This document shows, one piece after another, positions 1 to 8,357 of a stretch of 64,000 nucleotides of DNA (the first letter of the stretch is position 1; the number at the start of each line of letters is the position of its first letter). The translations under genes were made by a program, and so were the position numbers. Source of the stretch: Bacteroidota bacterium (GTDB lineage: Bacteria; Bacteroidota; Bacteroidia; NS11-12g; UBA955); contig JAEUUL010000028.1 in the NCBI GenBank assembly GCA_016787485.1, positions 71,490 to 135,489 of the forward strand, in the 5' to 3' direction. A model generated the notes under the pieces. That model searched no databases, had not been told where the DNA came from, and saw nothing but the letters and a program-made list of their open reading frames with translations.

Positions 1-2
1 AT

Positions 3-2486
3 GGAAGTTATACCGCTTCTATATCATCTTCCACTGGTTGGACCCGGATTTACAGAGGTCGTCCTACCAGCATGGGTAGTCAGCAACCTACAATGGTTCC
101 TGTTTCCTGGTCCATGAAAAAAGGTCAGACCTACGGTATTTACATAGACTTGCCCGGCAATGGTCTGTTGTTTGATTATACCGGCGGTGCAACATATACC
201 AACGCAGACCTGCGTTTGCAAACAGGTACCGTAAATAATACAGGTTTCGGTGCATACACCAACGGATATGACTGGGACGGAGATATTTATTACCGTTATC
301 CTTTGTGCCCAAGTCCGACGGACAGTTCTACAGTAGTGGTAAAACCCACTCCTTTCGGAGCCTATCTTGATAAAGGCACACCTTTCCAGACTTCACCCAA
401 AAAGAGTGGAGCTGGTGTAAAAGGAAGCCCCCATGTAGTAGCTATGGGTGATACCCTGGCCTTCAACCTGATGGCACCAACCAACTTCCCCAACTCTACC
501 TATGGAACTGGTTGGAAAATGAAAAACGTAATGGTTCGTACCCTCAGTGGTCGTGTATTGTCATCTTATACCTGGTCAGATCCGGTGGGTGGTTCATCAC
601 CTGTAGCCGGTCGCCTGGCATACACGCCTACAACTACTGAAATTGACTCTGTAGTGTATGCCACTCTTTCCTTCCAGGATTTGGGCCCTTACAACTGCGA
701 TACAGTAATCAACCATTATATATATGTAGCACCTCTGCCTGAGCCCAGCTTTACACGCACAATCAAAGTGTGTGATGGTGATGTGGTTTCATTCAACAAC
801 ACCAGCAAAATCAAATCTGGTTACCTGGAGTACAAATGGCGTTTCGGAACCGGCGATACCAGTGAGGCTTCTGACCCTGTGTATGCCTACCCGACCTATG
901 GCACTTACTACCCTGTACTGGAAGCGACCAGTGGCATTTATGGATACATGAGAAGCCGCAAAGACACCCTGATTGTTACCCAAATACCCAAAGTAGCATT
1001 CAAAGTGACCAATGCCTGCGAGAAACAAACCCACCAGTTTACCAATCAAACGACCGTTTTGGGTGGTACGCTTTCCTATAAATGGGATTTTGGTGACGGT
1101 TCTCCCACAAGTACCGCAACAAGCCCAAGCCATAAGTATACTGCACCAGCTCAGTACAAGGTTACTCTGACTGCTTCGGCCAACGGATGTGCAGCATCGC
1201 TGACCAAGAATGCGTATCTGTTCCCGAAACCGAAAGCCTTGTTCACTTATCCTACCGGACCTGGTGTGAAATTCTGCACCAACAACGGCATTCAGTTTAA
1301 CGATATGAGCACGGTTTCCAGCGGAAGCGTAGGCCAGATCTGGAGCTTTGGCGATGGCCAGGTAGCTACCGACAACAGCCCGAAACATAAGTATGCCAAT
1401 GGCGGCACTTACAATGTTCGTGATATCGCGATTACGGAGTTCGGTTGTGCGGATACAATGATCAAATCGATTACAGTAAACACTGCACCTGTGGTAAGCT
1501 TTACCCATGGTCAGGTTTGTGATCTCACACCTACACAGTTTACCAACACTACTCCTGCGGTTTCCGGAACGGTTTCCAATACCAAATGGACTTTTGGTGA
1601 TGGAAGTTCCAGCACCGCAAACAGCCCTGCATACCAGTACGGCACACTCGGTCCTAAAAATGTGAAACTGATTGTTTCTCTGGACAATGGCTGTGTGGAC
1701 AGTGCCAGTCAGATGCTTTCGGTTGGAACCCAGCCCAGTGTGGATTTCAGTGTACAGAATACCTGCTCAGGCAAACCTGTACAGTTTGAGAACAAAACCA
1801 CATACAAGCAAGGCAGCATTACTTACAAATGGAACTTTGGAGACAACGATTCCACCACCCTGGCTGATCCGAGCAAAACCTACAATGTAACCAATTCTAC
1901 CACTTACAATGTAACATTGGTTGCTACTGTGGATGGAGTGTGCAGCAACACCACCACCAAGCCTGTAACTGTATTTGAACTGCCAAACAGCAACTTCACC
2001 ATTACGGATGACTGGACTCCTGGCGATGGATACCGAACAGTAAAAGTGACTGCTGCCGATGCCACGCTGCCCTTCTACCGCTATCAGTTCTCCGACGGAG
2101 GAAGCATGAACACATCTTCCGGTTTGTACCAGTTTGCTTACGAAGGTGACTTCACCATCACGCTGTGCACCAGGAATCAGGCAGATTGCGAAAGCTGCAA
2201 AACCCTGAACAAATCCATCCGCAACGTAACAGGTGTGAATGATATCACCGGTGGTCAGGTAAAACTGTACCCGAACCCCAGCAATGGTGTTGTGAACGTA
2301 GAAGCTACCTCAAACATTGTGAAACTGGAAGTATTCAATGTATTGGGTGAAACCACTGCAGCTTCTCAGAAACTGAATGGCAACAACGCCACCCTGAACT
2401 TCGGCTCAGTGGCTGGTGGGGTTTATCTGGTAAAAGTGACTACCGATACAGGTATCACCACCCGCCGGATTACCATCAACAAGTAA
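3..2486 (+). CDS. PKD-repeat surface protein with type IX secretion sorting domain (5'-partial)
   Basis: The frame is open from the window edge, so the true start and signal peptide lie upstream; the first internal ATG at 72 is not the start. The visible ~828 residues contain about five PKD-like domains, recognised by repeats of the form W-F-G-DG...SP.H.Y...G.Y.V. The protein ends in a type A T9SS sorting domain (VKLYPNPSNG ... GGVYLVKVTTD ... RRITINK). Such proteins are exported by Sec, cross the outer membrane by the type IX system, and are released or anchored after C-terminal cleavage. PKD domains usually serve adhesion or polymer binding; no enzymatic domain is visible here. A strong terminator follows, so it ends its transcript. 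Confidence 0.9.
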   Translation, partial: GSYTASISSSTGWTRIYRGRPTSMGSQQPTMVPVSWSMKKGQTYGIYIDLPGNGLLFDYTGGATYTNADLRLQTGTVNNTGFGAYTNGYDWDGDIYYRYPLCPSPTDSSTVVVKPTPFGAYLDKGTPFQTSPKKSGAGVKGSPHVVAMGDTLAFNLMAPTNFPNSTYGTGWKMKNVMVRTLSGRVLSSYTWSDPVGGSSPVAGRLAYTPTTTEIDSVVYATLSFQDLGPYNCDTVINHYIYVAPLPEPSFTRTIKVCDGDVVSFNNTSKIKSGYLEYKWRFGTGDTSEASDPVYAYPTYGTYYPVLEATSGIYGYMRSRKDTLIVTQIPKVAFKVTNACEKQTHQFTNQTTVLGGTLSYKWDFGDGSPTSTATSPSHKYTAPAQYKVTLTASANGCAASLTKNAYLFPKPKALFTYPTGPGVKFCTNNGIQFNDMSTVSSGSVGQIWSFGDGQVATDNSPKHKYANGGTYNVRDIAITEFGCADTMIKSITVNTAPVVSFTHGQVCDLTPTQFTNTTPAVSGTVSNTKWTFGDGSSSTANSPAYQYGTLGPKNVKLIVSLDNGCVDSASQMLSVGTQPSVDFSVQNTCSGKPVQFENKTTYKQGSITYKWNFGDNDSTTLADPSKTYNVTNSTTYNVTLVATVDGVCSNTTTKPVTVFELPNSNFTITDDWTPGDGYRTVKVTAADATLPFYRYQFSDGGSMNTSSGLYQFAYEGDFTITLCTRNQADCESCKTLNKSIRNVTGVNDITGGQVKLYPNPSNGVVNVEATSNIVKLEVFNVLGETTAASQKLNGNNATLNFGSVAGGVYLVKVTTDTGITTRRITINK

Positions 2487-2506
2487 TTCTGATTTCAGAC
2501 ATAGAG

Positions 2507-2539
2507 AACTCCCCCTGGCAACAGGGGGAGTTTTTTTTT
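2507..2539 (+). terminator. Rho-independent terminator
   Basis: A perfect 10-bp stem (AACTCCCCCT / AGGGGGAGTT) with a 6-nt loop runs into eight or more T residues, 20 nt after the stop of the PKD protein. Confidence 0.92.
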
Positions 2540-2559
2540 ATACATTCAGGGCTGGGTTG

Positions 2560-2567
2560 TAGGTTTG
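2560..2567 (+). promoter_or_regulatory. Bacteroidota -7 box for pdxH
   Basis: TAGGTTTG fits the TAnnTTTG consensus of the Bacteroidota primary sigma factor and ends 10 nt before the pdxH ATG, just downstream of the previous terminator. No TTG at the ideal -33 spacing is visible. Confidence 0.5.
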
Positions 2568-2577
2568 AACCGGATTT

Positions 2578-3222
2578 ATGGAAAACGAATATATCGCATC
2601 ACTCCGTAAGGAATATACCCTGTCTTCCCTGGAATTACAGGACTTTCCGGATGATCCTGTACTGGCGTTCCGGCATTGGTTTGATTTTGCCGTTGCGGAA
2701 CAGGTTTCGGAAGCCAATGCCATGGTTTTGGCCACTTCAGACAGCGTGGGTCAGCCGCATGCACGGGTCGTTTTGATGAAAGACATTACAAGGGACGGCA
2801 TTGTTTTTTTTACCAATTACAACAGCCACAAAGGGCAGGAGTTGGCAGAGAACCCCAAAGCCGCACTCGTGTTTTTTTGGGCGCAGCAGGAACGGCAAAT
2901 AAGGATTGAAGGCACCGTCCACAAAACAGATGATGCCGTGAATGATGAATATTTTTTATCCAGACCGGTATTGAGTCAGGCCGGGGCTATCGTTTCCAAT
3001 CAAAGCAGCCGGATAGAATCACGCCGTGAACTGGAGGAGGCTATGGAGAAAGTCATGCAGAATGCGGCATCCGGCCCTTTGGAAAGACCCAAAAACTGGG
3101 GTGGGTACTGTCTGAAACCGGCCCACTTTGAATTTTGGCAGGGACGTGCAGGCCGTGTACACGACCGCATCGCGTTCGACCAGACAGAGTCTGGTTGGGA
3201 GAAATACAGAATGTCTCCCTGA
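2578..3222 (+). CDS. pdxH: Pyridoxamine 5'-phosphate oxidase
   Basis: This 214-residue protein is full length for PdxH, the FMN enzyme that oxidises pyridoxamine- or pyridoxine-5'-phosphate to pyridoxal phosphate in the cytoplasm. Family hallmarks are present in order: an N-terminal DP...F..W segment, the PHARVVLMKD strand, FFTNYNSHKG, FFW...RQIRIEG, and the C-terminal W.GY.L.P...EFWQG...R.HDR..F block that binds FMN and substrate phosphate. It stands alone between a terminator and a convergent gene, with its own -7 box. Nothing is odd about length or motifs. Confidence 0.96.
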   Translation: MENEYIASLRKEYTLSSLELQDFPDDPVLAFRHWFDFAVAEQVSEANAMVLATSDSVGQPHARVVLMKDITRDGIVFFTNYNSHKGQELAENPKAALVFFWAQQERQIRIEGTVHKTDDAVNDEYFLSRPVLSQAGAIVSNQSSRIESRRELEEAMEKVMQNAASGPLERPKNWGGYCLKPAHFEFWQGRAGRVHDRIAFDQTESGWEKYRMSP

Positions 3223-3256
3223 CCCGGGAGTTCAAGCCACTGAATGAACGGTTATC

Positions 3257-3373
3257 TTACCGTTTGGCTTTCTTTTTCACCGGCTCTGCTTTCTTTGTCC
3301 TGTGCGGACGAAGTTTGCCAAATGTGCCCTTCCACAGTTTTCCTTTTCTGCTCTTTTTGTCGCCTTTTCCCAT
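3257..3373 (-). CDS. 30S ribosomal protein THX (38 aa)
   Basis: This short minus-strand ORF encodes a 38-residue peptide starting MGKGDKKSRKGKLWKGTFGK and ending in a lysine-rich tail. The start matches the Thermus THX peptide (MGKGD-R-RRGK-W-GT-GK), a small basic protein that sits in the head of the 30S subunit. It lies 38 nt downstream of fabI on the same strand, so it is probably the last gene of that transcript. It is too short for usual ORF cut-offs and is easily missed. The assignment rests on recognised sequence and composition. Confidence 0.88.
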   Translation of the reverse strand: MGKGDKKSRKGKLWKGTFGKLRPHRTKKAEPVKKKAKR

Positions 3374-3411
3374 GACTTTGATTGTTTGTGTTGGAAGACA
3401 AAAATAGACTA

Positions 3412-4245
3412 TCAGGAAGATTTTCCCAAAGCAGAATCAGAAAGTTGCTCCATAAACTCAGATGCAACTCCGGTGAAACTGAATCCGCCATCGTGAAACA
3501 GATTTTGCATGGTCACCATGCGGGTATAATCACTGAACAGACTCACACAATAGTTGGCGCAGGTCTCACTGTTCGCATTTCCCAGCGGACTCATGGTGTC
3601 GGCATAATTAAAGAATGCATCGAATCCCGCTACGCCACTGCCTGCTGTGGTTTTGGTGGGTGATTGTGAAATCGTATTGATGCGTACTTTGCTGCGTTTG
3701 CCAAAGTGGTAGCCAAAACTGCGGGTGATACTTTCCAGCAGTGATTTTGCGTCGGCCATTTCACTGTAATCCGGGAATACACGTTGTGCGGCGATATAGG
3801 TTAAGGCAACCACACTGCCCCATTCTGCCATAGCATCCTTAGCCCACAGGGTTTGCAGCAGGCGGTGCAGAGACATGGCAGATATATCAAGGGTTTGGTG
3901 CATGTACTCATAGTTGAGTTCCGGATAAGGAATTTTCTTGCGCACGTTTAAACTCATGCCTACGCTGTGAAGCACAAAGTCCAGCTGGCCACCCAGCTTT
4001 TCCATACTTTGAGAGACCAGGTTTTCAAGGTCTTCCATTTTTGTTACGTCGGCATAGATAAGGGGTGCGTTTAATTGTGTTGCCAAAGTCTCCGTTTGTC
4101 CCACACGGGCGGCAACAGGAGCATTGGTGAGTACAAACTCTGCACCTTCTTCTTTGCATTTGAGTGCCACCTGCCACGCGATGGAATTTTCATTCAGGGC
4201 ACCAAAGATGATGCCTCTCTTGCCTTTCAACAGATTGTTTCCCAT
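3412..4245 (-). CDS. fabI: Enoyl-[acyl-carrier-protein] reductase (NADH)
   Basis: A 277-residue short-chain dehydrogenase of the FabI type, which catalyses the last reduction of each fatty-acid elongation cycle. The N-terminal G-x5-S-IAW nucleotide-binding segment (FGALNENSIAW) is typical of FabI rather than a general SDR. The active-site pattern Y-x9-Y-x6-K is present in TYIAAQRVFPDYSEMADAK, with the second Tyr and the Lys catalytic. The SPTKTTAGSGV loop matches the FabI substrate-binding loop. A -7 box (TACCTTTG on the minus strand, 4256-4263) lies 10 nt before the ATG. THX follows in the same direction. Confidence 0.95.
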   Translation of the reverse strand: MGNNLLKGKRGIIFGALNENSIAWQVALKCKEEGAEFVLTNAPVAARVGQTETLATQLNAPLIYADVTKMEDLENLVSQSMEKLGGQLDFVLHSVGMSLNVRKKIPYPELNYEYMHQTLDISAMSLHRLLQTLWAKDAMAEWGSVVALTYIAAQRVFPDYSEMADAKSLLESITRSFGYHFGKRSKVRINTISQSPTKTTAGSGVAGFDAFFNYADTMSPLGNANSETCANYCVSLFSDYTRMVTMQNLFHDGGFSFTGVASEFMEQLSDSALGKSS

Positions 4246-4372
4246 AATGATTGGCCAAAGGTAAAAAAAAGATTCGGGATGACTGTCTAAAAAAAAATGT
4301 ATAAAAATTCAGACATTGGTTAAACCTTTCCTTTTTCCGTCCGTCAAAAGAGTATATAAAGGAGAAATGAGA

Positions 4373-5044
4373 ATGAAAACATCAATGATTGCACTGGTTT
4401 TGGCTATGGTTGCCATTCCGGTATTTGCCCACAAGGGCAGGGGAAACGAAAAAGATGTATGCGACCGGGTCAACAAGGTTGACAAATGGATGCACGACAG
4501 CCTGGATCTGACCGCTGAGCAGGGCACGAAAATCACAGCCATCAACCAGGAGGCTTGTGTAAAACTCAAAGCTGCAATGGAAAAAGCAGGGGGTGACAGG
4601 GAAAAATTCAAACCGGAAGCCAAAGCCATTATGCAGTCTGCCCGCGAGGCCTGGAAAGGGGTGCTTACACCCGCACAGACAGAGAAAATGAAAGCACGGG
4701 CTAAGGCGCATGGCAAGGGGAAAGGTGGACCCGGAGCTCATCACGGACCCAAAGGAGATATGGGGGCCAAAATGACCGAAAGGATGAAAACTGAACTGTC
4801 TCTGACAGAAGCCCAGGTGCCTCAGGTATTGGCTGCAAACACGGAGTTTGCAAACCGCATGAAGGGACTGAAAGAAAAAAAGGATGCCGGAACCGACAAA
4901 GAGACCCTGAAGAAGGAAATGAAACTGGTTCGGGAGGAACATCAGACCAAACTGAAAGGAATCCTTACTGCAGAACAGCTTACCCGTCTGGAACAGTTGC
5001 GTGAAGAGCATAAAAAGAAACGCCAGGAAGGAAAGGGAAAGTGA
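4373..5044 (+). CDS. Periplasmic LTxxQ-motif (Spy/CpxP-like) protein
   Basis: The 223-residue product starts with a signal peptide (MKTSMIALVLAMVAIPVFA). The ATG at 4373 has GGAG 8 nt upstream, whereas the ATG at 4367 is only 2 nt from it and farther in-frame starts lack support. The mature part is highly charged and helical, with four LTxxQ-type motifs (LTAEQG, LTPAQT, LTEAQV, LTAEQL), the signature of the Spy/CpxP family of periplasmic chaperones and metal- or stress-responsive proteins. A Gly/His/Lys-rich linker (GKGKGGPGAHHGPKG) splits two halves, suggesting an internal duplication. Function beyond a periplasmic helical protein is inferred from family. Confidence 0.8.
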   Translation: MKTSMIALVLAMVAIPVFAHKGRGNEKDVCDRVNKVDKWMHDSLDLTAEQGTKITAINQEACVKLKAAMEKAGGDREKFKPEAKAIMQSAREAWKGVLTPAQTEKMKARAKAHGKGKGGPGAHHGPKGDMGAKMTERMKTELSLTEAQVPQVLAANTEFANRMKGLKEKKDAGTDKETLKKEMKLVREEHQTKLKGILTAEQLTRLEQLREEHKKKRQEGKGK

Positions 5045-5060
5045 AACTGAAGAAAAAATG

Positions 5061-5094
5061 ACAAAGGGGGCCACGAGGTCCCCTTTGTTTTTTA
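5061..5094 (+). terminator. Rho-independent terminator
   Basis: A perfect 9-bp stem (ACAAAGGGG / CCCCTTTGT) with a 10-nt loop is followed by a run of T, 16 nt after the LTxxQ gene. Confidence 0.9.
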
Positions 5095-5132
5095 CGGAGA
5101 TTGTGTAATTTTACCATTTCATAAACTAGAAG

Positions 5133-7859
5133 ATGGTAAAGAATTACAGCATTTTCACCCTGTTTGCCCTCACTTTTTGCATGCAGGTAACTGCACAGTT
5201 TGTATCGGACGGACGCAAAATTACCGGCTCTTTGGATGTGCCTGTTGCGAAGAATCCGGGTACACGCAGTGCGTCAAAACCACAGGCCTGTAAAAGCGAT
5301 ACCAGCATGTTTCCGCGATATGGAACCACGGGTTACTATACACTGACCATACGGAACGGATCCAGTCTGGGTCAGTTTTATGGGGCCAATCAGAATATGA
5401 CTGTGAGTGGTTTTACTTTTTACGGGTATGCTTTAACCCCTACTCCTGTGCGGAATGTGAATATCCGGGTGCGGTGCAATCTTTACAAAGCAGGAGCTGA
5501 CTCTTTGCCCTCCGGCACTCCGCTGGCAAGTGATACCATCACACTGGACACGGTGCAGGGCTCAAACATTCTCCTTTCCCGAATTACCCGTATGGCTGTT
5601 TTTAAGAAGCCGGTAACACTGAATTACCCGTATATCCTGGTGGTAGAATGTGACAGTACTGCAGTGAGTGGAGTTGTGGTTACAAACAACTGGGTGAACA
5701 AGGATGGAAAGAAGAAAAACATCGGATGCGGTTCTGTCAGTGGCAAATGGTATCGCTGTCTTCAGCTGAACATCAGTGGTGTGCAGTTTGATGCCGATAT
5801 GCAGTACTATCCTTATGTGAAGTATGATTTCGGTACAGATTTTACCATTACAAACCAGTGCTATAACGGTCTTGATACGGTCCGTTTTCAGAATGCCTGG
5901 AAGAACAATGTGAGCAGTCAGGCCTATTACAATTATTATATTTATTACAATCTGCCCCAGTTCAGTCATCGCTGGAACTATGATGGCAATGGTGATTACT
6001 ACACGGTGGAAGGCAAATACAAACCAACTTCGCGCAAGAATTTTAATGTCCGTCTTATTTCCACGGTATACAGTTATATGTCTGGTCAATGCCAGGACAC
6101 TACGACTAAAACCGTGTATTTCAAACCGGACAAACCCACACTGAAGAAGCCTGCAAGGGCATGCCGCGGCGACAGCACCACGGTGGATATTGTAGCCAAT
6201 TCAGGTACCACAGTGAAATGGTTCAAAAATCCGGCTGATACTGGTGCCTTTTTTACCGGAACCTCCTATAAAATCAAAAACGCACAGAAAAACGACACCT
6301 TTTATGTGCGGGTAGACAATGTTAGCTGCCAGTCACCTATGGTCCGTATCGATTTTACGGTGTATGATTATCCCTCCGATCCGGTGGTGCGCAATGACAG
6401 TATATGCAAAGGTGCGGTTGCGAATCTGCAGGCAAAAACCAACCTTGGAAATCTGGAATGGTTTGATGATGTGGCAGGCGGAACCCTCCGATATTCCGGG
6501 TCTGATATTCAAACGGGTAAACTGGCTTCAGATTCATTTTATTACGTACAAGCAAACAACAGTGGTTGTCTGAACAAATCAGGCCGGATTAAAGTAGGTG
6601 CTTATGTAAGCAATAGTTTTGCTCCGTCCAGCCCGGTCATTACTGCTGATACCTCGGGTTGCTACAGCAGCGGGCAGTCTTTTACCCTGCGTGCCAGCCA
6701 CAGCGACCCTGCCGATACGCTGCGCTGGTATGACGTGAGTGTAGGGGGCAAACCCATTGCCAAAGGGGATAGTTTTGCGTTCACCCCGGGTGGCCGAAAC
6801 GATTATCAGTACTTTGTGGAAACCTGGAATGGCGTATGCGGCAGCGGAAGATCATCTTCTACAGTGCACATTCTCGCTGCACCGGATGTATATGGTGCAA
6901 CGGGTGATACCATTTGCCCGGGAGACTCTGCCAGGCCTTATCTGTCCGTTCCATGGGGTGCTGCACATTGGCATCTTACGGCCACAGACAACACTCCGGT
7001 GTTTACCGGCAAGCGCCCGGCCTTTGGCGGCCTGAACGGCAATCAGAACTATTTTATACGTACCTCTGAAGGCATATGCCAGGGGGGGGGTACAGACAGT
7101 GTCAGAATATTGGTAAACACACCTCCTGCTCCCACATCGGCCACGGCAAATTCAGTTTGTGCCAAAGCACCGGGGGTGTTTGAAGTGAAAGTTCCATACG
7201 GTGCGGTGAACTGGTATGAAGATTCTGTAACCACCACACCTTTGCTTACAGGCAGCCTTTACAATTATGGCATGATGCTGTCGAACGTTACACTGTATTA
7301 CGAAACAACTTACAAGGGCTGTGCTTCCAAGCGTAAACCCCTGACGGTTGTGATAAAACCCAGACCCACAGCCGGCTTTACATGGGCCCTGCAATGGCAG
7401 AACCGACTGGTTTGTACTCCTATCAGCACGACCAATACCACATTCCAGTGGTACTGGGGTGACGGACAGAACAGCAGCGGACTTCCGGGGGCACATCAGT
7501 ATGCAGCCAAAGGAAGCTATACGGTAAAGCAGGTAGCCACAAGCACTGCCAACGGTTGCAAAGACACGGCCGATATTCCGGTTCTGGTGGACCATACAAA
7601 TGTAAAAACCTGGTCTGGTGCACACTTCAAGCTGTATCCCATTCCCGTTCAGGCGGGTGAGTTGCTGCACTTTCCGGGTTGGGCCGGACAAAATGTTCAG
7701 GTGAAACTCTACACAACAGCAGGTCAGTTGGTATCCGGCGGGGCAAGTTTGAATGGACAGTATGCAATACCCTCACACCTGGTTGCCGGCAATTATATCG
7801 TTGTGCTTGAAAACAGCGGTGACAAGGTTCATGAAGTGATACGGATATATCGTCCTTGA
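5133..7859 (+). CDS. Secreted multi-domain Ig-like/PKD protein with T9SS sorting domain
   Basis: The 908-residue protein opens with a signal peptide (MVKNYSIFTLFALTFCMQVTAQ). An N-terminal region of about 230 residues is followed by a series of Ig-like modules sharing the pattern C.GD/..L.W..D..GG.....G....., then a PKD-like segment (TTFQWYWGDGQNSSG). The C-terminus fits a T9SS sorting domain (FKLYPIPVQAG ... LVAGNYIVVLENSGD). It is likely exported to the cell surface or medium; adhesion is a family-based inference. Its stop overlaps the start of the next gene, so the two are probably co-translated. Confidence 0.9.
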   Translation: MVKNYSIFTLFALTFCMQVTAQFVSDGRKITGSLDVPVAKNPGTRSASKPQACKSDTSMFPRYGTTGYYTLTIRNGSSLGQFYGANQNMTVSGFTFYGYALTPTPVRNVNIRVRCNLYKAGADSLPSGTPLASDTITLDTVQGSNILLSRITRMAVFKKPVTLNYPYILVVECDSTAVSGVVVTNNWVNKDGKKKNIGCGSVSGKWYRCLQLNISGVQFDADMQYYPYVKYDFGTDFTITNQCYNGLDTVRFQNAWKNNVSSQAYYNYYIYYNLPQFSHRWNYDGNGDYYTVEGKYKPTSRKNFNVRLISTVYSYMSGQCQDTTTKTVYFKPDKPTLKKPARACRGDSTTVDIVANSGTTVKWFKNPADTGAFFTGTSYKIKNAQKNDTFYVRVDNVSCQSPMVRIDFTVYDYPSDPVVRNDSICKGAVANLQAKTNLGNLEWFDDVAGGTLRYSGSDIQTGKLASDSFYYVQANNSGCLNKSGRIKVGAYVSNSFAPSSPVITADTSGCYSSGQSFTLRASHSDPADTLRWYDVSVGGKPIAKGDSFAFTPGGRNDYQYFVETWNGVCGSGRSSSTVHILAAPDVYGATGDTICPGDSARPYLSVPWGAAHWHLTATDNTPVFTGKRPAFGGLNGNQNYFIRTSEGICQGGGTDSVRILVNTPPAPTSATANSVCAKAPGVFEVKVPYGAVNWYEDSVTTTPLLTGSLYNYGMMLSNVTLYYETTYKGCASKRKPLTVVIKPRPTAGFTWALQWQNRLVCTPISTTNTTFQWYWGDGQNSSGLPGAHQYAAKGSYTVKQVATSTANGCKDTADIPVLVDHTNVKTWSGAHFKLYPIPVQAGELLHFPGWAGQNVQVKLYTTAGQLVSGGASLNGQYAIPSHLVAGNYIVVLENSGDKVHEVIRIYRP

Positions 7860-8335
7860 GGCTGATTCTGCTGTTCGGCATCTTTTTTATAGTGGGCAGG
7901 GCAGAGGCTCAGAAAGATTCATTGTGGTTTCCCGGAGGGGATGATGGGTTTTACCGCTATTTGTCTGATCGCCTTGATGCATTGGGCTCTGCCCGGCCTG
8001 AACTCCAGAGAAACGGAGAATCGGTGGCTTTCCGTTTCTGGCTTACAGATAGTGGAGTGGTAGACAGCGTGCAGGTTGGTCTTTGTTTCAATGCACAATT
8101 GTGCTACCAACTGCGTTTAATCCTGAATACAATGCCCCAGTGCAAACCCAGATGGGTGAACGGGAAACCCACAGCCAGCTGGAGTCATTACCAACTGGAC
8201 ATTGTTCCTGCGTTGGATGGCTTTGTGGTACAACCATCGCGAATGGCACAGCCCGCCACAGCCTTGCCATCCAAACTCAAATGGGGCATAGCCGTGATTG
8301 CTACCGTGGCCATGCTCATTGCCGTTTTTCATTAG
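7856..8335 (+). CDS. Small exported protein with TonB-C-like fold and C-terminal membrane segment
   Basis: The 159-residue ORF begins with TTG, whose last bases form the stop of the preceding gene (TTGA overlap). No ATG near the signal peptide (MRLILLFGIFFIVGRAEA) offers an alternative, so the TTG is accepted. Residues ~45-110 follow the TonB C-terminal pattern (F...L.DSG.VDSVQV ... L...L.TMP..KP.WVNGKP). A hydrophobic helix (LKWGIAVIATVAMLIAVF) ends the protein. True TonB has its membrane helix at the N-terminus, so this is not a standard energy transducer. Function is unknown; coupling suggests a link to the secreted protein upstream. Confidence 0.65.
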   Translation: MRLILLFGIFFIVGRAEAQKDSLWFPGGDDGFYRYLSDRLDALGSARPELQRNGESVAFRFWLTDSGVVDSVQVGLCFNAQLCYQLRLILNTMPQCKPRWVNGKPTASWSHYQLDIVPALDGFVVQPSRMAQPATALPSKLKWGIAVIATVAMLIAVFH

Positions 8336-8357
8336 CCCGGCTGTTTCTTTGCACATC

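Noticed and set aside
789-1508. Minus-strand 239-codon frame inside the PKD protein
   Set aside because: Shadow of repetitive PKD codons; no motif and no start signals.
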